A stretch of 64,000 nt of DNA, from assembly GCF_017309955.1 (NCBI RefSeq), contig NZ_CP021247.1, positions 869,501 to 933,500 on the forward strand, read 5' to 3'. Every line of letters starts with the position of its first letter. Positions within the stretch are counted from its first letter, which is position 1. Under the pieces are notes generated by a model, which saw only the letters and a program-made list of their open reading frames with translations, searched no databases and was not told the DNA's origin. The translations under genes and the position numbers were made by a program. This DNA is from Novosphingobium sp. KA1. Its GTDB lineage: Bacteria; Pseudomonadota; Alphaproteobacteria; Sphingomonadales; Sphingomonadaceae. Shown here piece by piece: positions 63,735-64,000 of this stretch.

Positions 63735-63807
63735 CAATTGGCGATGGACCAGTTCCGGTTGCGCGAGGGCCCGTTCGGGGCAGCAGCCAACAAGGGGGGT
63801 TGGTTTA

Positions 63808-64000
63808 ATGTCAGGTACAGCAGGTCAGGGCGCTAACGGCGTGAGCAAAAAATCGAAGGCGGTAAAGTTGGTGATGGAAGAGGATCAGGAAGCCGTGAAT
63901 CTGGCGGCCGACTGGGCGGACATCAGCCAGGGTTTACGCAAGGATCTGGGTCAGCAGGCCCACAGCCAGTGGATCAAGCCGATCCAGCCGGGCAACTACT
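63808..64000 (+). CDS. dnaA: Chromosomal replication initiator DnaA (N-terminal fragment, cut by window)
   Basis: The frame starts MSGTAGQGANGVSKKSKAVK, preceded by AAGGGGGG. It reads on to NLAADWADISQGLRKDLGQQ and AHSQWIKPIQPGNY at the window end, which matches domain I of DnaA (a W..I...LR..LG...F..WI pattern). The low-complexity Lys/Gly start is usual in sphingomonads. Only 64 residues are visible, so the AAA+ and DNA-binding domains are outside. The position after rpsT supports the call. Confidence 0.88.
   Translation, partial: MSGTAGQGANGVSKKSKAVKLVMEEDQEAVNLAADWADISQGLRKDLGQQAHSQWIKPIQPGNY

Larger units (their letters stand above)
62756..63807. other. 1.05-kb gene-free region between rpsT and dnaA
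   Basis: No supported gene was found. The first 700 nt are very GC-rich, with overlapping open frames on both strands as expected of non-coding high-GC DNA, and a CCCACCCGGCG direct repeat near 63262-63285. From about 63510 the DNA turns AT-rich (AAAATCC..GGATTTT hairpin at 63522-63544; ATAATTTTTTTTATTTGGGG near 63571). I see no cluster of TTATCCACA DnaA boxes, only one weak match (TTTTACACG at 63511), so an origin here is not shown. Confidence 0.6.

Overview
The window is GC-rich, densely packed chromosomal DNA from an alphaproteobacterium. It most resembles the Sphingomonadales, and within them a Novosphingobium-like organism. This rests on gene order (ybgC-tolQRAB; hisB...hisH-hisA-hisF-hisE; Tim44-mltA-smr beside secB; mutM-rpsT-dnaA beside ubiE-ubiB-coaBC-dut), on protein style (a TTG-started aspartokinase beginning MARIVMKFGG, a large TonB-dependent receptor, a PEP-CTERM signal) and on the palindromic repeats. 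The genus is an inference. Nearly all genes are chromosomal housekeeping genes. The only clear mobile element is one IS110-family insertion.

Layout. 1-3.5 kb: Tol-Pal envelope operon on the minus strand, with tolB cut by the window edge. 3.6-8.2 kb: histidine biosynthesis cluster (hisB, yciI-like, hisH, hisA, small membrane gene, hisF, minimal PEP-CTERM gene, hisE, HIT), also minus. 8.4-11.3 kb: sspB, an unknown gene, gmk and dapD on plus. 11.4-22.2 kb: an accessory stretch of small enzymes and exported proteins (DUF1810, M19 dipeptidase, GMC oxidoreductase, TIM-barrel isomerase, cupin, OsmC, lipoprotein, NTF2-like). 22.3-32.8 kb: class A PBP, msrB, CorA-like transporter, dienelactone hydrolase, VOC, purU, nitronate monooxygenase, CoA transferase, and the GIY-YIG/DUF2239 divergent pair. 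32.8-41.3 kb: lysC, ubiG, a pnuC/NadR-like kinase unit, aroC, ahpC and ahpF. 41.6-48.2 kb: TonB receptor, then smr-mltA-Tim44 and divergent secB. 48.3-54 kb: murJ, trpS, MOSC, a DUF4136 lipoprotein and the IS110 element. 54.4-64 kb: dut, coaBC, a membrane protein, ubiB, ubiE, an EamA transporter, mutM, rpsT, a 1.05-kb gene-free GC-rich gap with several palindromes, and the start of dnaA.

Functional themes: envelope maintenance (Tol, PBP1A, MltA, MurJ, SecB, lipoproteins), amino-acid synthesis (His, Lys via dapD/lysC, chorismate via aroC), ubiquinone (ubiG, ubiB, ubiE), cofactor salvage or synthesis (pnuC plus kinase, coaBC), peroxide defence (ahpCF, msrB, OsmC-like) and nucleotide/DNA upkeep (gmk, dut, mutM, dnaA).

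The least ordinary material is non-coding. (1) A palindromic element with 33-bp arms and a 16-nt loop occurs in two full copies with compensatory differences, plus two partial copies. (2) A second, BIME-like double-hairpin repeat occurs twice. (3) A five-copy array with about 21-bp period and a 14-bp tandem repeat lie downstream of aroC. (4) A 12-bp minisatellite precedes the TonB receptor. (5) TGTTGCA/TGCAACA motifs precede both that receptor and an unrelated small exported protein. (6) An OxyR-like site lies before ahpC. I saw no tRNA, rRNA or CRISPR array.
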